Below are positions 1-7,775 of a stretch of 58,852 bases of DNA, piece by piece (position 1 is the first letter of the stretch; each line of letters begins with the position of its first letter). A model generated the notes under the pieces. It was not told the DNA's origin and ran no database searches. It worked only from the letters and a program-made list of their open reading frames with translations. The position numbers and the translations under genes were made by a program. The DNA is from Terriglobia bacterium (GTDB lineage Bacteria; Acidobacteriota; Terriglobia; JAIQFV01): positions 1 through 58,852 of the forward strand of contig JAIQFY010000032.1 of the NCBI GenBank assembly GCA_020072965.1, read 5' to 3'.

Positions 1-67
1 GCGGCCGCCGTAGCGGTCGGCGCCAGGCCACCACGTTGGCCTTGACATTGAATGCCTTCTCATGGAA
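1..67. other. Window edge, unassigned
   Basis: The first 67 bases lie before the REP unit that begins at 68. One frame stays open to the edge on each strand, but the stretch is too short to assign to a gene. It may be the end of a gene outside the window. Confidence 0.2.
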
Positions 68-164
68 GCCCCATCTGAGCCCCGCGCTTTTTCTTCTTGC
101 GGGGCGAGGGCGGGGTAGCGATTAGAAAAACTATAAGAGTCCCGCTTGCGGGGCAAAAGAATCC
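68..164 (+). repeat. REP unit, left copy flanking the transposase
   Basis: This is a palindrome-rich unit that starts with GCCCCATCTGAGCCCCGCG and contains GGCGAGGGCGGGGTAGCGAT and CCCGCTTGCGGGGC. The same order of motifs occurs in inverted orientation at 728-827, just after the transposase gene. Diverged copies lie at 2675-2800 (inverted) and 57344-57466 (direct). It is interpreted as the REP substrate of the adjacent Y1 transposase. Confidence 0.75.
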
Positions 165-272
165 TCCAACAGACGCAAAATAATACCCGGCTAATTTCAT
201 CTCCACGGTGTATTCTCTCCATACCCCCCTCACCTTCCCCCGGCCCCGATCTGCGGGAATGGAGATTACCTC

Positions 273-725
273 ATGGGCCACACCTTTACGAATCTTCTCG
301 TTCACATGATCTTCAGCACCAAAGACCGCCTTCCCCTGCTCGATGCCGACCTACGTTCGCGGCTCTATCCTTATTTAGGAGGCATTCTCAATCACCTCGG
401 TGCAGCCCCGCTGGCCCTGAATGGTCCCGCGGATCACGTGCACGGGTTGGTCAAGCTCCGCGCTGTGCATTCCATTGCGAAAGTAATCGAAAAACTGAAG
501 TCCAACTCGACCGGGTGGGTTCACGAAGAATGGCCGGAACGCCGGCGGTTCGCGTGGCAGGAGGGGTATGCGGCTTTCAGCGTCAGTGAGTCATGCGTTG
601 CGGCCCTGCTGAAGTACATTGCCGGGCAAGAGGAGCATCATCGGAAGGTCTCCTTTCAGGAGGAGTTGGTAACCTATCTGAAAGCGCATGGCATCGAATA
701 CGACGAACGGTATATTTGGATGTAA
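273..725 (+). CDS. REP-associated tyrosine transposase (IS200-like TnpA)
   Basis: This 150-residue protein belongs to the Y1 HUH transposase family (Transposase_17). Such enzymes nick and rejoin single-stranded DNA at hairpin-bearing ends. The HUH metal-binding motif is visible as DHVHGL (His55 and His57). The candidate nucleophile is Tyr115 in KYIAGQEEHH, followed by the usual SFQEEL stretch. The length matches the family. The ATG start has GGAGATTACCTC directly upstream. Inverted REP units lie on both sides (68-164 and 728-827), and the right one begins three bases after the stop codon. This is the arrangement of a REP-associated transposase (RAYT) with its own REPs rather than a conventional insertion sequence. 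The reading frame and motifs look intact. No accessory TnpB/IscB gene is present. Confidence 0.93.
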   Translation: MGHTFTNLLVHMIFSTKDRLPLLDADLRSRLYPYLGGILNHLGAAPLALNGPADHVHGLVKLRAVHSIAKVIEKLKSNSTGWVHEEWPERRRFAWQEGYAAFSVSESCVAALLKYIAGQEEHHRKVSFQEELVTYLKAHGIEYDERYIWM

Positions 726-727
726 AA

Positions 728-827
728 GCATTCTGTCGCCCCTGCCGGGGCTTTCACATTTTTTCTGATCGCTACCCCACCCTTGCTCCTTCCCGCATAA
801 GGCGCGGGACGGAGCATCAAGTGGGGC
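728..827 (-). repeat. REP unit, right inverted copy flanking the transposase
   Basis: Read on the minus strand, this has the same motif order as 68-164: a GCCCCAC start, a CTCCGTCCCGCG palindrome arm, AGGGTGGGGTAGCGAT, and a terminal GGGGCGACAGAATGC. Together the two units bracket the transposase gene in inverted orientation and make a compact unit of about 760 bp. Confidence 0.75.
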
Positions 828-889
828 TACACTCTGACGGTCCTCCGGACCTAGCTTGACTGCAATCTCTCTGCCCTCGAGGCCGCGCT

Positions 890-1852
890 TCACGGTACCA
901 AAACAATTTTGCCGTAGGCGCCGGGCTCCAGGATTTCTTTGTGCGCGCGGGGAGCCTCGGCGAGCGGCAGCTCTTTCCCAACCACCGGCCGCAGCGTGCC
1001 TTTTTCCAAACCGGCCATGAGCCCGGCGTGAATTTCGTTTTCCTCGGCTTCGGTGACGCCCCACAATGTGAAAGCATGAATCGAGGCACGACGCGTCATG
1101 AGTTCATGCGGCGAGACGGTGACGTCACCGCGGCTGCCAATGACAACCACACGGCCGTGAGGGGCGAGCAGCTTCAGGTCCTGGCCGAGATTCACGTTGG
1201 CAAGCATTTCGAGGATGAGGTCGGCGCCACGCCCACCGGTCGCTTTCATGATTTGCTCCAGGTAACCCGATTGGGTGTGATTAAAGACGTGGTGCGCGCC
1301 TTCGCGTCTGACCAGCTCAATCCCTTTCTCCGTGCCCGCCGTGCCCAGGACGACCAGGCCCACGGCAAGCCCGATCTGGACGGAGGCGATGCCCACGCCA
1401 CCGCTCGCGCCGTGAACCAGCAAAGTTTCGCCAGCACGGGCGCGCGTACACTGATATAACGCGTGGTAGGCAGTCCCATACGGCACCCAAACTCCCGCTC
1501 CCCGGGCGTAAGTCATCTCCGCCGGAAGCCGATGAACCTGGCTCTCGAGCGTCAATGCATACTCCGCATACGCTCCAGTCACCGTCTTCGCGGTGTAAAC
1601 GCGGTCTCCCGGCTTTACTTTATTCACCCCCTCACCGACGGCTTCGACAATACCGGCGCCGTCGGAGCCCGGCGTGTAGGGCAAGCGCGGCTTGACGGCG
1701 TAGGTACCGTTGCGCATGTAGGTGTCGTACGGATTCACGCCCGCAGCGTGGATGCGCACCAGGACCTGACCTGCGGCAGGACGTGGCGTGGGAACATCTT
1801 CGAGTTTGAGTACTTCGGGACCACCGAACTGGTGGACAAGGATGGCCTTCAT
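890..1852 (-). CDS. Zinc-independent MDR-family NAD(P)H:quinone oxidoreductase
   Basis: This 320-residue protein is a medium-chain dehydrogenase/reductase of the quinone oxidoreductase (QOR) type, predicted to reduce quinones or enones with NADPH in the cytosol. It opens with MKAILVHQFGGPEVLKLED, the family's usual N-terminus. The GroES-like fold follows with AAGVNPYDTYMRNG and PGSDGAGIVEAVGEGV, then the nucleotide-binding motif LLVHGASGGVGIASVQIG. The zinc-binding cysteines of alcohol dehydrogenases are absent, as expected for QOR. The start at 1852 was chosen because GGAGG lies 8 bases upstream and the homology begins there, although the frame is open 27 bases further. The gene stands alone, between the transposase unit and a repeat-rich stretch. 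The substrate cannot be told from sequence. Confidence 0.9.
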   Translation of the reverse strand: MKAILVHQFGGPEVLKLEDVPTPRPAAGQVLVRIHAAGVNPYDTYMRNGTYAVKPRLPYTPGSDGAGIVEAVGEGVNKVKPGDRVYTAKTVTGAYAEYALTLESQVHRLPAEMTYARGAGVWVPYGTAYHALYQCTRARAGETLLVHGASGGVGIASVQIGLAVGLVVLGTAGTEKGIELVRREGAHHVFNHTQSGYLEQIMKATGGRGADLILEMLANVNLGQDLKLLAPHGRVVVIGSRGDVTVSPHELMTRRASIHAFTLWGVTEAEENEIHAGLMAGLEKGTLRPVVGKELPLAEAPRAHKEILEPGAYGKIVLVP

Positions 1853-2059
1853 GGTGATACCTCCAGGAGTTTTGATCACTGCATCATTTCAGTTCTAATC
1901 GGGACGAGCCGAAACAAAAAAAAGCAGATTATATTATGAAGCCACGAAACCTGGAGATCAGTCGTCGATGGAATGCCCGTCACTGAGGCTTTATCAGGTT
2001 CTCACCGATCGTTGGTTTTTTAACTTCCTGTATTCCTGGCCTCCTAATGGTGATCTTGT
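1853..2059. other. Intergenic stretch with part of an inverted repeat pair
   Basis: No gene was found. A 25-bp segment at 2022-2046 (AACTTCCTGTATTCCTGG and onward) recurs exactly in inverted orientation at 5994-6018. The promoter of the oxidoreductase gene should lie near 1860-1930, where the DNA is AT-rich, but no clear hexamers were picked out. Confidence 0.4.
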
Positions 2060-2206
2060 TTACTTTTGATCCGCGAACACAACTTTGATCGCGACAGTAC
2101 GTTCCGGCCGGGTGTCGCGGGCGCGGTACACCTCGCCCATGCCTCCAGCGCCCAGCGGTGACTGGATCTCGTAAGGCCCGAGTTTCGTGCCCGGTGAAAG
2201 AGTCAT
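2060..2206 (-). pseudogene. Relic of a Ser/Thr protein kinase gene (N-terminus only)
   Basis: This frame encodes only 48 residues but is clearly the start of a Hanks-type kinase. It reads [15 protein letters not shown], then the glycine-rich loop [16 protein letters not shown], then TVAIKV with the beta-3 lysine, and then FADQK and a stop. Nothing of the C-helix, the HRD motif or the DFG motif follows in any frame downstream on the minus strand. The rest of the gene has been lost, probably by insertion or deletion in this repeat-rich stretch. Acidobacterial genomes usually carry many such kinases, so a paralogue elsewhere is likely. It is too short to be an active enzyme. Confidence 0.85.
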
Positions 2207-2277
2207 GGGTGGTGTGGATTATACCCCATGTGCAACCGAAAAGGCTCCGGTTCCGGTTGGCATCAAACTCGAAAAAA

Positions 2278-2339
2278 AGGGACAGACACCTGCTTTGTTG
2301 CCACTCTGCGAAGTTGCTTAAGAAAAGGTGTCTGTCCCT
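2278..2339 (+). repeat. 62-bp palindromic element, copy 1
   Basis: The element has perfect 14-bp terminal inverted repeats, AGGGACAGACACCT and AGGTGTCTGTCCCT, around a 34-bp core. A second copy of exactly 62 bp with a few mismatches lies inverted at 5755-5816. It is non-coding and could be a REP or MITE mobilised in trans. Confidence 0.85.
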
Positions 2340-2674
2340 AACCCTGCGGGGCTGACCGGTCTCGAGTCCGCTTCAGCGTCTTGCCTGGGCGGGATTGAGA
2401 CAGCGCGGCGGGGCAGTTCTTGAAGCAAATCCCCTGTCACTGACTTCTTATCCAGAACTGCTTTGGGCTTGACTCCTTATGCATCAAAGTACTGTCGAAT
2501 GCGGGATGGCGCCTTCATTCGGGCGCATTCCCGAGTGCGGTAGAGTGTCTGCATGCAAAACCGGAATCCAACCGGTGGAGTCGGGCACCACTCATTCGTG
2601 AAACGAGAAGGGTAACGGGCAGCGGAGAGGAACAGGGCAAGGAATTATTGTAAGGTTGTTCGAAGATCCACTCG

Positions 2675-2797
2675 GCAGATTCTTTCGCCCCGCAAGCGGA
2701 GCTCGAATGTCATTTTCAAGACCTGTACCCCACCCTCGCTCCGCCCCGCAAAGAACGCAGGACGGAGTTTCCCGCCACGGCGGATCTTCGACTGGTG
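2675..2797 (-). repeat. REP unit related to those flanking the transposase
   Basis: On the minus strand this carries GATCCGCCGTGGCGGGAAAC, a GCGGGGCGGAGCGAGGGTGG block and GCTTGCGGGGCGAAAGAATC in the same order as 57344-57466. It is a longer cousin of the units at 68-164 and 728-827. It abuts the left end of the 312-bp inverted-repeat element at 2798. Confidence 0.65.
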
Positions 2798-3109
2798 GGG
2801 CTGTCCCGCCTAGGCGCATACGCGTCAACCTAAGGGCGGAGTAACGAGCAGTCCATAATCCCCCTGGCGGAAGCCGGGGGATGATTCAGGTACAGCCTAC
2901 AGCAGCGATCCCATTTTCATTATCTCCCCACCCCCCATCCCGCGAAGCGGGATGGGGGGTGGGGTAGTTTATTTTTAGGGCCTGTGTTTGTAGGCTGAAC
3001 TTGAACTTTCCCCCAGCTTCCGCTGGGGGGATTCGACAGAACCGTCCCCTTCCCTCTTTAAAATCAATCCTCTTTAGGTTGACGCGTATGCGCCTAGGCG
3101 GGACAGCCC
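2798..3109 (+). mobile_element. Gene-free element with 36-bp terminal inverted repeats, copy 1
   Basis: The 312-bp unit is bounded by a perfect 36-bp inverted repeat: 2798-2833 (ends GCGTCAACCTAA) and 3074-3109 (starts TTAGGTTGACGC). The interior has no credible reading frame. It holds several strong palindromes: CCCCCTGGCGGAAGCCGGGG, CATCCCGCGAAGCGGGATG and CCCCAGCTTCCGCTGGGG. Related copies lie at 13133-13430 (reversed) and 17369-17679 (same direction), with the interior conserved base for base over long stretches. It looks like a MITE moved by a transposase encoded elsewhere. The outer part of each arm differs between copies, which suggests insertion into pre-existing palindromes. Confidence 0.8.
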
Positions 3110-3530
3110 TTCGGGCCTAAAGGGACAAAAGCCTAGGTCGAAAAGCATCTACTCATGGGAATCGAATCTTCCTCCGACATTGATCATGGCCTTCAACTTT
3201 GGAATTCGGAATTACCAGTCTTTATGGCCGCGCTTCACCCCTCCCCGCAGGAACAATCCACCGTGCCTCCCTCCCTCGTCCACAAGGTGGCAAATGAGGA
3301 GGACGTGGAAACTGCGGCCCGGGACGGACACTCAAGGTTCGTGGTGGGGAACGAGGCTGTGCTCTGGCAGGCCGCAGCGCTGACATCGTAAGAGGATGTC
3401 AGTCACACTTTCCCGTGTTAATATCCGGAGACTCCGCAGGCCATGCCTTAGTTTTTGCAGGCATCCCAGTGACCTTGGGACCATGGGAAAGCAGGGGCCA
3501 GCGCTTTAGAGAACTCAACCGGGGATCTTC
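3110..3530. other. Intergenic stretch without a recognised gene
   Basis: A 78-codon frame at 3155-3391 has no recognisable motif and no convincing ribosome-binding site, so it was not called. The last part should hold the promoter of the TauE/SafE gene at 3531, but no clear hexamers were seen. Confidence 0.4.
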
Positions 3531-4367
3531 TTGAACATTCTAGAATTCACACTCTTGATCTTTGCAGTTTCGGGGCTTGCGGGATTCCTGGGCGCATTAA
3601 CCGGCCTGGGGGGCGGAGTTATAATCACGCCGGTCTTGACGCTCCTGTTTGGGGTTGACATCCGTTATGCGATCGGTGCTTCCCTGGTTTCTGTGATCGC
3701 CACCTCCTCGGGCGCCGCCGCGGCCTTCGTGAGAGAGGGCTTTTCAAATATCCGGGTCGGAATGTTCCTTGAGATCGCCACAACCCTGGGCGCCATCCTG
3801 GGGGCAATCCTGGCCTCGAAAACGCCAACTTCAGCTCTTGCAGTCATCTTTGGCGTGGTGCTTCTGTACTCCGCCTACCTTTCGAGCCGCCCCGCAATGG
3901 AGCAACGAGGCGCAACCCGCGCCGACCCCCTCGCTCTCCGTCTGAGAATGGACGCCAGCTATCCGACACCTCAAGGCCTCGAGGCCTACCACGTCAGCCG
4001 CGTGAAGACCGGGCTGGGCTTGATGTTTGGGGCCGGCACGCTTTCGGGACTACTCGGGATCGGGTCAGGAGCTCTCAAAGTAATTGCCATGGATCACGCC
4101 ATGCGCCTCCCCTTCAAGGTTTCCACGACCACCAGTAATTTCATGATCGGGGTCACTGCCGCTGCCAGTGCCGGAGTGTACTTGAACCGGGGATATATTG
4201 ACCCGGCGCTCGCGATGCCGGTCATGCTGGGGGTGCTCCTGGGTTCGGTCCTGGGCGCGCGACAGTTGTTTGGCGCCCACCCCCGGTTTCTGCGTATCGT
4301 CTTTGGGCTGGTCGTTGCCTTGATGGCCATCGAAATGATTTATGGCGGCCTGAGTGGAAGGATCTGA
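3531..4367 (+). CDS. TauE/SafE-family membrane transporter
   Basis: This 278-residue polytopic protein belongs to the sulfite exporter TauE/SafE family, permeases linked to export of sulfite, sulfoacetate or related anions. The N-terminal half carries the family's glycine-rich motif GFLGALTGLGGGVIITPVLT, and the second half repeats it as GTLSGLLGIGSGALKVIAM. This internal pseudo-symmetry is typical of the family. About eight hydrophobic segments are visible. The start is TTG at 3531, with GGGGAT upstream and no in-frame ATG nearby. The DUF1634 gene starts one base after the stop codon, so the two are almost certainly co-transcribed. The transported substrate is not known from sequence. No sulfur-metabolism genes lie nearby. 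Confidence 0.9.
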   Translation: MNILEFTLLIFAVSGLAGFLGALTGLGGGVIITPVLTLLFGVDIRYAIGASLVSVIATSSGAAAAFVREGFSNIRVGMFLEIATTLGAILGAILASKTPTSALAVIFGVVLLYSAYLSSRPAMEQRGATRADPLALRLRMDASYPTPQGLEAYHVSRVKTGLGLMFGAGTLSGLLGIGSGALKVIAMDHAMRLPFKVSTTTSNFMIGVTAAASAGVYLNRGYIDPALAMPVMLGVLLGSVLGARQLFGAHPRFLRIVFGLVVALMAIEMIYGGLSGRI

Positions 4368-4368
4368 C

Positions 4369-4761
4369 ATGCCCTCGTCGAATCAATCCTGGACGGATGA
4401 GCGCGTGGAGCGCATTATTGGATCTCTGCTTCGAGATGGGGTGCTGCTTGCCGCAGGGGTTGTGTTGGTGGGGGGGATTGTCTATTTGGTCCGTTATGGC
4501 GGGGGCCAGCCGAATTATCATGTCTTCCGCGGGGAGCCTGCTGACCTTCACAGCGTTTCCGGCATTCTCAGGGGAATCCTCACGTTGCATTCTCACAGTA
4601 TCATTCAGTTCGGTCTTTTGCTACTGATCGCCACCCCTATTGCCCGCGTCGTCTTCTCCGTTTTTGCCTTTGCGCTGCAGCGGGACAGAACCTATGTCAT
4701 CATTACGTTGATTGTCCTCACCGTTCTCCTGTACAGCCTCTTAAGCGGACCGGGTGGATGA
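4369..4761 (+). CDS. DUF1634 small membrane protein
   Basis: This 130-residue protein has three predicted membrane helices: GVLLAAGVVLVGGIVYLV near residue 27, IIQFGLLLLIATPIARVVF near residue 80, and YVIITLIVLTVLLYSLL near the end. DUF1634 proteins usually sit next to TauE/SafE genes, as here, and may be an accessory subunit; that role is inferred. The ATG at 4369 is preferred over a GTG at 4354 because GGAAGG precedes it at good spacing. The gene follows the TauE stop by a single base, which suggests translational coupling. Confidence 0.88.
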   Translation: MPSSNQSWTDERVERIIGSLLRDGVLLAAGVVLVGGIVYLVRYGGGQPNYHVFRGEPADLHSVSGILRGILTLHSHSIIQFGLLLLIATPIARVVFSVFAFALQRDRTYVIITLIVLTVLLYSLLSGPGG

Positions 4762-4869
4762 GCGGCTTAGAATTGCGGAATGAGGATTGGGGATTGCGGC
4801 AGGGCGGAGGAATCGACTTCTGACCCAGTGAAACTCCTGGCTATTTTCAGGGGATATATCGGGCCGGAC

Positions 4870-5673
4870 TCAGGGCCAGTTCCCGCCCATTTGCCATCTA
4901 TATTCTGACTCTGAGGGCGACGATTTCTTGCCTTTCTTTTTGAGGTATTTGGCTAATCCGAGTTTTTGCTCGCGGATTCCTTCGACGGCCAAACCGGCGA
5001 TGATCCCCGCCCCCCGTGGAGAAAAATGGGTGTTATCCTGCACCCCCTTGGGATAGTTAGCGTTTTCATTCGGCTTCAACCACAGAAATAGTTGCTTGGA
5101 TTCTTCCATCCCGTACTGCTTGATCACCTGTTCGCTTTTGCGGTGCAGGTCGATCAACGGCACCCTGTATTCCGCCGCGACGGCTCGCACGATGTCAGGA
5201 TATTCCCCGTGGGAATCGTAGAACTCGCCCTGCTCATTGAAGCGTCGACGCATCACAGGGGTCAGCAAAACCGGAACGGCCTTCTTCTCTCTGACATCAC
5301 GAACGAATCGGACCAGGTTGGCGCGATAGGCTTCGGGGGGTGTATAGCGCTCCACCTTTTCCTTCGATTGGTCGTTGTGTCCGAATTGAATGAACACGTA
5401 GTCGCCCCTTCTTAGCTTATCAATGATGGCCTGCCACAATTCTTCTTCTATGAACGTTCGAGTGCTTCTGCCATTTTTCGCGTGATTCTCAACCTTCACT
5501 TTTCCTTCTTTGAAATACTCCTGCAGGCGTTCGCCCCACCCGGTCTCAGGACGTTTCTCGGCAAGTTTTTCTGCCATCGTCGAGTCACCCGCCAGGTAGG
5601 CCGTGATCGGCTCCTTGGCCGCAGCAATCCCTGAAAGCAGCAACAGCAAGATGAGCGCCTTGAGGTACCGCAT
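4870..5673 (-). CDS. Secreted SGNH esterase, rhamnogalacturonan acetylesterase-like
   Basis: This 267-residue protein begins with a signal peptide (MRYLKALILLLLLSGIAAA). The SGNH hydrolase blocks are visible: AYLAGDSTM with the nucleophilic Ser (block I), HAKNGRSTRTF (block II Gly), FIQFGHNDQ (block III Asn) and DNTHFSPRGA with the catalytic Asp and His (block V). This pattern fits family CE12, which removes acetyl groups from pectic rhamnogalacturonan. The protein is therefore probably periplasmic or secreted and may help degrade plant polysaccharide. The frame is open further upstream to 5799, but the signal peptide and the GGGAGGG site just before 5673 fix the start. No other pectin genes lie nearby, so the substrate is tentative. 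Confidence 0.87.
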   Translation of the reverse strand: MRYLKALILLLLLSGIAAAKEPITAYLAGDSTMAEKLAEKRPETGWGERLQEYFKEGKVKVENHAKNGRSTRTFIEEELWQAIIDKLRRGDYVFIQFGHNDQSKEKVERYTPPEAYRANLVRFVRDVREKKAVPVLLTPVMRRRFNEQGEFYDSHGEYPDIVRAVAAEYRVPLIDLHRKSEQVIKQYGMEESKQLFLWLKPNENANYPKGVQDNTHFSPRGAGIIAGLAVEGIREQKLGLAKYLKKKGKKSSPSESEYRWQMGGNWP

Positions 5674-5754
5674 CAGCCCTCCCGTTGAATGCCTGATGGA
5701 TGCGGACATGCCGCTGAACCATGCACAGGTGTCCAAGGTCGCCTCCCTTGGATT

Positions 5755-5816
5755 AGGGACAGACACCTTCTCATAAGCAACTTCGCAGGATGGCAACAAA
5801 GTAGGTGTCTGTCCCT
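5755..5816 (-). repeat. 62-bp palindromic element, copy 2
   Basis: The copy has the same length and the same 14-bp terminal inverted repeats as 2278-2339, in reverse orientation, with roughly five differences in the core. It lies upstream of the esterase gene, between its start and the next repeat segment. Confidence 0.85.
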
Positions 5817-6175
5817 CTCTTTTTGTCCCTCTCTTTTCGCACCATCGACCCCGGCAAGCGAAATGTATAACAACCCGGGCACTCCCGGTGAAACTTTCTT
5901 TTCCCTTCCCGCATCGAATTCAGGAGATGTTGTACCTCTCCTTAGGCGGCTATCAGGAGAATCCGTGCCGACAAGGTCAAAAAAAATCATCCTTAGGAGG
6001 CCAGGAATACAGGAAGTTTAAAACCTTTAATCTGAAAGAAATGTGATTCTCCCGTCGTGGCGCGTTTTCAACCATTGACCGATTCCCCGGTTTCCTGGCT
6101 TCCTAATTAAATCCGGGTTTGGTTCCGGCTCGTTCGGGTTAGGGTGATGAATGTCATGCTTCCGGAGGTTTTGTG
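5817..6175. other. Intergenic stretch with the second half of an inverted repeat pair
   Basis: No gene was found. The 25-bp segment at 5994-6018 (TAGGAGGCCAGGAATACAGG and onward) is the exact reverse complement of 2022-2046. A related GGTTTCCTGGCTTCCTAATT lies at about 6091-6110. The ribosome-binding site of the next gene, GGAGG, is at about 6164. Confidence 0.45.
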
Positions 6176-7246
6176 ATGAATCGATGGCTCGCGATCCTGG
6201 CTTTCTTCTGCGTCGTGATTCCTCTCCCCGCGCAGATGACCTCTGATTCCATTCCTCTGCAGAATCCGGCGGGCACTCAGGAAGCCCAAACCGTTCGAGA
6301 ACTGCTGTCCTCACCGGAACTTAAGAATCAAGCCTGGGCCGCCTACCTTGCTCAGAAGTACAGCTTAGTGGAGTTTGTTCCCCAGCTCAGAAATTTGCTT
6401 CGCCCTGTATCCTCGGAGGCAACAATCCGCAGCCGGACCGAAACCGAACAATGGTACCTCAACCGGATCGTCCTCGGGGCCCTGATCCAACTGGACGCCT
6501 CTCTCACGTCGAACGACTTGATGCCTTACTACGAGGCTTTCCCAAACGAAGCAATTATCTTAATGGCAAGATCGCCGAAGGCGCATGAGATGGCCCTTCT
6601 TTCAATGATCCGGAAAGAAATGACCCAGGACCGATGGCTGGCCGCCTGCAATCTCCTGGCAAATTCCCGGACCCCAGGTTTTGCAGCGCAGCTTTTAAGG
6701 GAGATTAAGATCATTGTCAATGTGACCGTGGTAGACCCGAATCGAGGACCTGGCGTGGGAGCAGGGTCGGCCAGCGGTGGAATTGGATGTGGAGCATACT
6801 GGGATCCCCCCGGATTTCCACCCTGGTTTCAATATGACTTCACAACTCTTCCCCAGCGCGGCGATGTCGTCGTTGCTCCGGGACCTCACACCGTCTACTA
6901 CCGCCGTCAAATAGGGTGGGGTTCGAGTGATTCCACAAAGGTGGATCGTGATCCGTATCGGCGCGAGTACCTTGCGTATCTACTTGGAAGAGAGCTGTCG
7001 TCGTTCACCTTTAATCCAAGGGCGTATCACACGGTTCAATGGAAAGGGCCTGAGGATTTTACGCGCGAAGTCACTCTCCTGTGGGAGGGCAAGAAGAGCA
7101 TGTTTCAGAAGCTGGTTCACGATCTTAGAGAGAGTAATCTGTTGTCAGATGAGGAAGTGGAGTCATTGAGGCCGAACATCTCACTCCAGGTGCATGATTC
7201 GAGGGAAGACCAATCCATCCCGCTCGAAATCCCCGAATTCAATTGA
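6176..7246 (+). CDS. Secreted protein of unknown function
   Basis: This 356-residue protein starts with a likely signal peptide (MNRWLAILAFFCVVIPLPAQ). The first 180 residues are rich in helices and leucine (TVRELLSSPELKNQAWAAYL, WLAACNLLANSRTPGFAAQL), which resembles HEAT-type repeats. A glycine-rich linker (RGPGVGAGSASGGIGCGAY) follows, then a region rich in Tyr, Trp and Pro. No catalytic motif was recognised. GGAGG lies seven bases before the ATG at 6176; a GTG immediately upstream is a weaker alternative. The gene stands alone, with repeats on both sides. A structural or scaffold role in the periplasm is possible but unproven. Confidence 0.75.
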   Translation: MNRWLAILAFFCVVIPLPAQMTSDSIPLQNPAGTQEAQTVRELLSSPELKNQAWAAYLAQKYSLVEFVPQLRNLLRPVSSEATIRSRTETEQWYLNRIVLGALIQLDASLTSNDLMPYYEAFPNEAIILMARSPKAHEMALLSMIRKEMTQDRWLAACNLLANSRTPGFAAQLLREIKIIVNVTVVDPNRGPGVGAGSASGGIGCGAYWDPPGFPPWFQYDFTTLPQRGDVVVAPGPHTVYYRRQIGWGSSDSTKVDRDPYRREYLAYLLGRELSSFTFNPRAYHTVQWKGPEDFTREVTLLWEGKKSMFQKLVHDLRESNLLSDEEVESLRPNISLQVHDSREDQSIPLEIPEFN

Positions 7247-7281
7247 CGACCGGGGCCGGATCGGGCGGCGTGGACGGAACG

Positions 7282-7395
7282 CCTGCGCCAACGGCGCTGC
7301 GCCACACAGCCCAACGTTGGCCTGCTCTCCGGGCCTACGTTGGGGATCAGGTCAAGCATATTACCGCAATCCCATCGGGATTGCGGCCGGACAGG
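7282..7395 (+). repeat. Palindromic repeat with CCCAACGTT core
   Basis: This contains GCGCCAACGGCGCTGCGCC, AGCCCAACGTTGGCC, a GGCCTACGTTGGG partner and GCAATCCCATCGGGATTGC. A related set of motifs in the same order occurs at about 43505-43690. It is non-coding and probably a REP-like family. Confidence 0.6.
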
Positions 7396-7500
7396 ATGGC
7401 GCAATATCGCGTTTATTGAGATGCGTGCAGTCGAGAGTCGCTCTTCCTGAACCTCATCAGCAACCGTCTTCCCTGGCAGGCCGCTCCCCTCCGCGCCAGG

Positions 7501-7775
7501 ATCAACACCTCACGTACGCATTACTCTATCCGGGTATTCTATTAAATCTCAGCAGGCAACTCCCCCGGCACATCCGGCGTCCTTACATATAAGGAATGGG
7601 GGGCTGTGAAGACGTCCAGGGGATCAAACAGAAAACTCCCGTTCAACATCGCGCCCGGTCGTCACGAAACCAGTCAACCAGTACTTGCCTGACAACGTTT
7701 CTTCTCAAGGGGTGCATATCTGAATCTTACAATTTAGTCTTTCTTCGACCGCAGGTTCACGGGAAGGAGAAAACC
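7501..7775 (+). promoter_or_regulatory. Conserved 275-bp leader upstream of VWFA paralogue 1
   Basis: This stretch aligns along its whole length with 19297-19572, which sits directly before the second VWFA-related gene. Shared blocks include GGGAGGCTGTGAAGACG-like, TACTTGCCTGACAAC, and TCTTCGACCGCAGGTTCACG running into GGGAAGGAGAAA before each ATG. The conserved spacing suggests a shared promoter plus untranslated region rather than coding sequence. No promoter hexamers were assigned. Confidence 0.5.

Noticed and set aside
3155-3391. Small open frame downstream of the first 310-bp element
   Set aside because: No ribosome-binding site, no recognised motif, and a competing frame overlaps it.
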